From: Bacteroidota bacterium | Lineage (GTDB): Bacteria; Bacteroidota; Rhodothermia; Rhodothermales; UBA10348 | Reading direction: 5' to 3' | DNA length: 6,545 bases | Assembly (NCBI GenBank): GCA_018623785.1 | Contig: JAAZVD010000091.1 | Span: 1 to 6,545, forward strand | Shown: piece by piece, positions 6,275 to 6,545 of the stretch | How the letters are laid out: each line of letters starts with the position of its first letter | Numbering within the stretch: the stretch's first letter is position 1 | Notes under the pieces: generated by a model | Databases searched by the model: none | What the model was told of the DNA's origin: nothing | The model's input: only the letters and a program-made list of their open reading frames with translations | Translations under genes and position numbers: made by a program

Positions 6275-6545
6275 CTAGAAACCGAGCAGGCCTTTGAGCC
6301 CAGAGACGAGCAGTGCAGCCGAGGTCAGCGCCAGCGAGATGAGGAACGCCAACACAGCCGCGTGCGCCCAGTCTCCCATGGCGAGCCCCAGCACGCCAAG
6401 GAGAGCAATCGGGATCATGGTAAGCACGATGGTCAAGGGATTCACCTTGCCCTGCGCCAAGGAGCGCAGTCCGAAAGCGCCGATCGCGAGGAGGCTGATT
6501 CCGGAAACGATGAGTACAGCCCAGACGAAGTAGGGTACGAGTCCA
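6275..6545 (-). CDS. Small multi-pass membrane protein, cut by the right edge
   Basis: The frame ends at TAG (6277-6275) and runs open to the window edge, giving at least 90 visible residues, so the N-terminus is missing. The TTG at 6460 is internal: reading further upstream gives another hydrophobic stretch, VPYFVWAVLIVSGISLLAIG, ahead of a short basic loop (GLRSLAQGK). Two more hydrophobic segments follow (PLTIVLTMIPIALLGVLGLA and AAVLAFLISLALTSAALLV) and a short GLKGLLGF tail, so at least three membrane helices are visible. It lacks the acidic and threonine residues I would expect in the pore helices of ExbB/TolQ. It is therefore more likely a separate membrane protein of the ExbB/ExbD operon than ExbB itself, though a MotA/ExbB relative cannot be excluded from this fragment. 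It lies 105 bases before the long exbD, on the same strand. The function is unknown. Confidence 0.75.
   Translation of the reverse strand, partial: GLVPYFVWAVLIVSGISLLAIGAFGLRSLAQGKVNPLTIVLTMIPIALLGVLGLAMGDWAHAAVLAFLISLALTSAALLVSGLKGLLGF

Overview
The window reads as a chromosomal stretch from a moderately GC-rich member of the Bacteroidota/Rhodothermota group. Four points support this. One large secreted protein ends in a type IX secretion (T9SS) C-terminal sorting domain. One gene is a clear DUF4293 protein, a family typical of Bacteroidota. Two tandem ExbD proteins have the Bacteroidota-type layout. Shine-Dalgarno sites are mostly weak or absent. The base composition, judged by eye as above half GC, fits Rhodothermia or Balneolia better than classical Bacteroides or Flavobacteria; this is inference, with no search behind it. 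I see no mobile element, CRISPR array, tRNA or rRNA.

Layout. Positions 2-1647 (+): the 3' part of ribonuclease HII (rnhB), whose reading frame runs off the left edge, overlaps by four bases (ATGA) a family 2 glycosyltransferase. Positions 1694-3249 (-), convergent with that pair: a ~500-residue putative T9SS cargo with propeller-like S-x-D-x-x-x-W repeats and a sorting domain. Its signal peptide appears split by a one-base frameshift. Positions 3402-3608 (+): a 68-residue cysteine-rich, probably metal-binding protein, divergent from the cargo gene. Positions 3647-4974 (-): a DUF4293 membrane protein and an EamA/DMT-type permease, coupled through a TAATG stop/start junction. A strong intrinsic terminator lies at 5043-5075. 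Positions 5125-6545 (-): two different ExbD proteins and the C-terminal end of a small multi-pass membrane protein cut by the right edge. These form the distal end of a TonB-energising (ExbB/ExbD) operon; the ExbB gene itself is not visible and would be expected beyond the right edge.

How the genes work together. Most neighbours are unrelated housekeeping units: DNA/RNA hybrid repair, surface glycan synthesis, secretion cargo, small-molecule export and proton-driven outer-membrane energisation. The clear functional groups are the ExbD operon and the two translationally coupled pairs. I found no convincing new multi-gene system. The strongest unusual signal is the disrupted signal peptide of the T9SS cargo gene.
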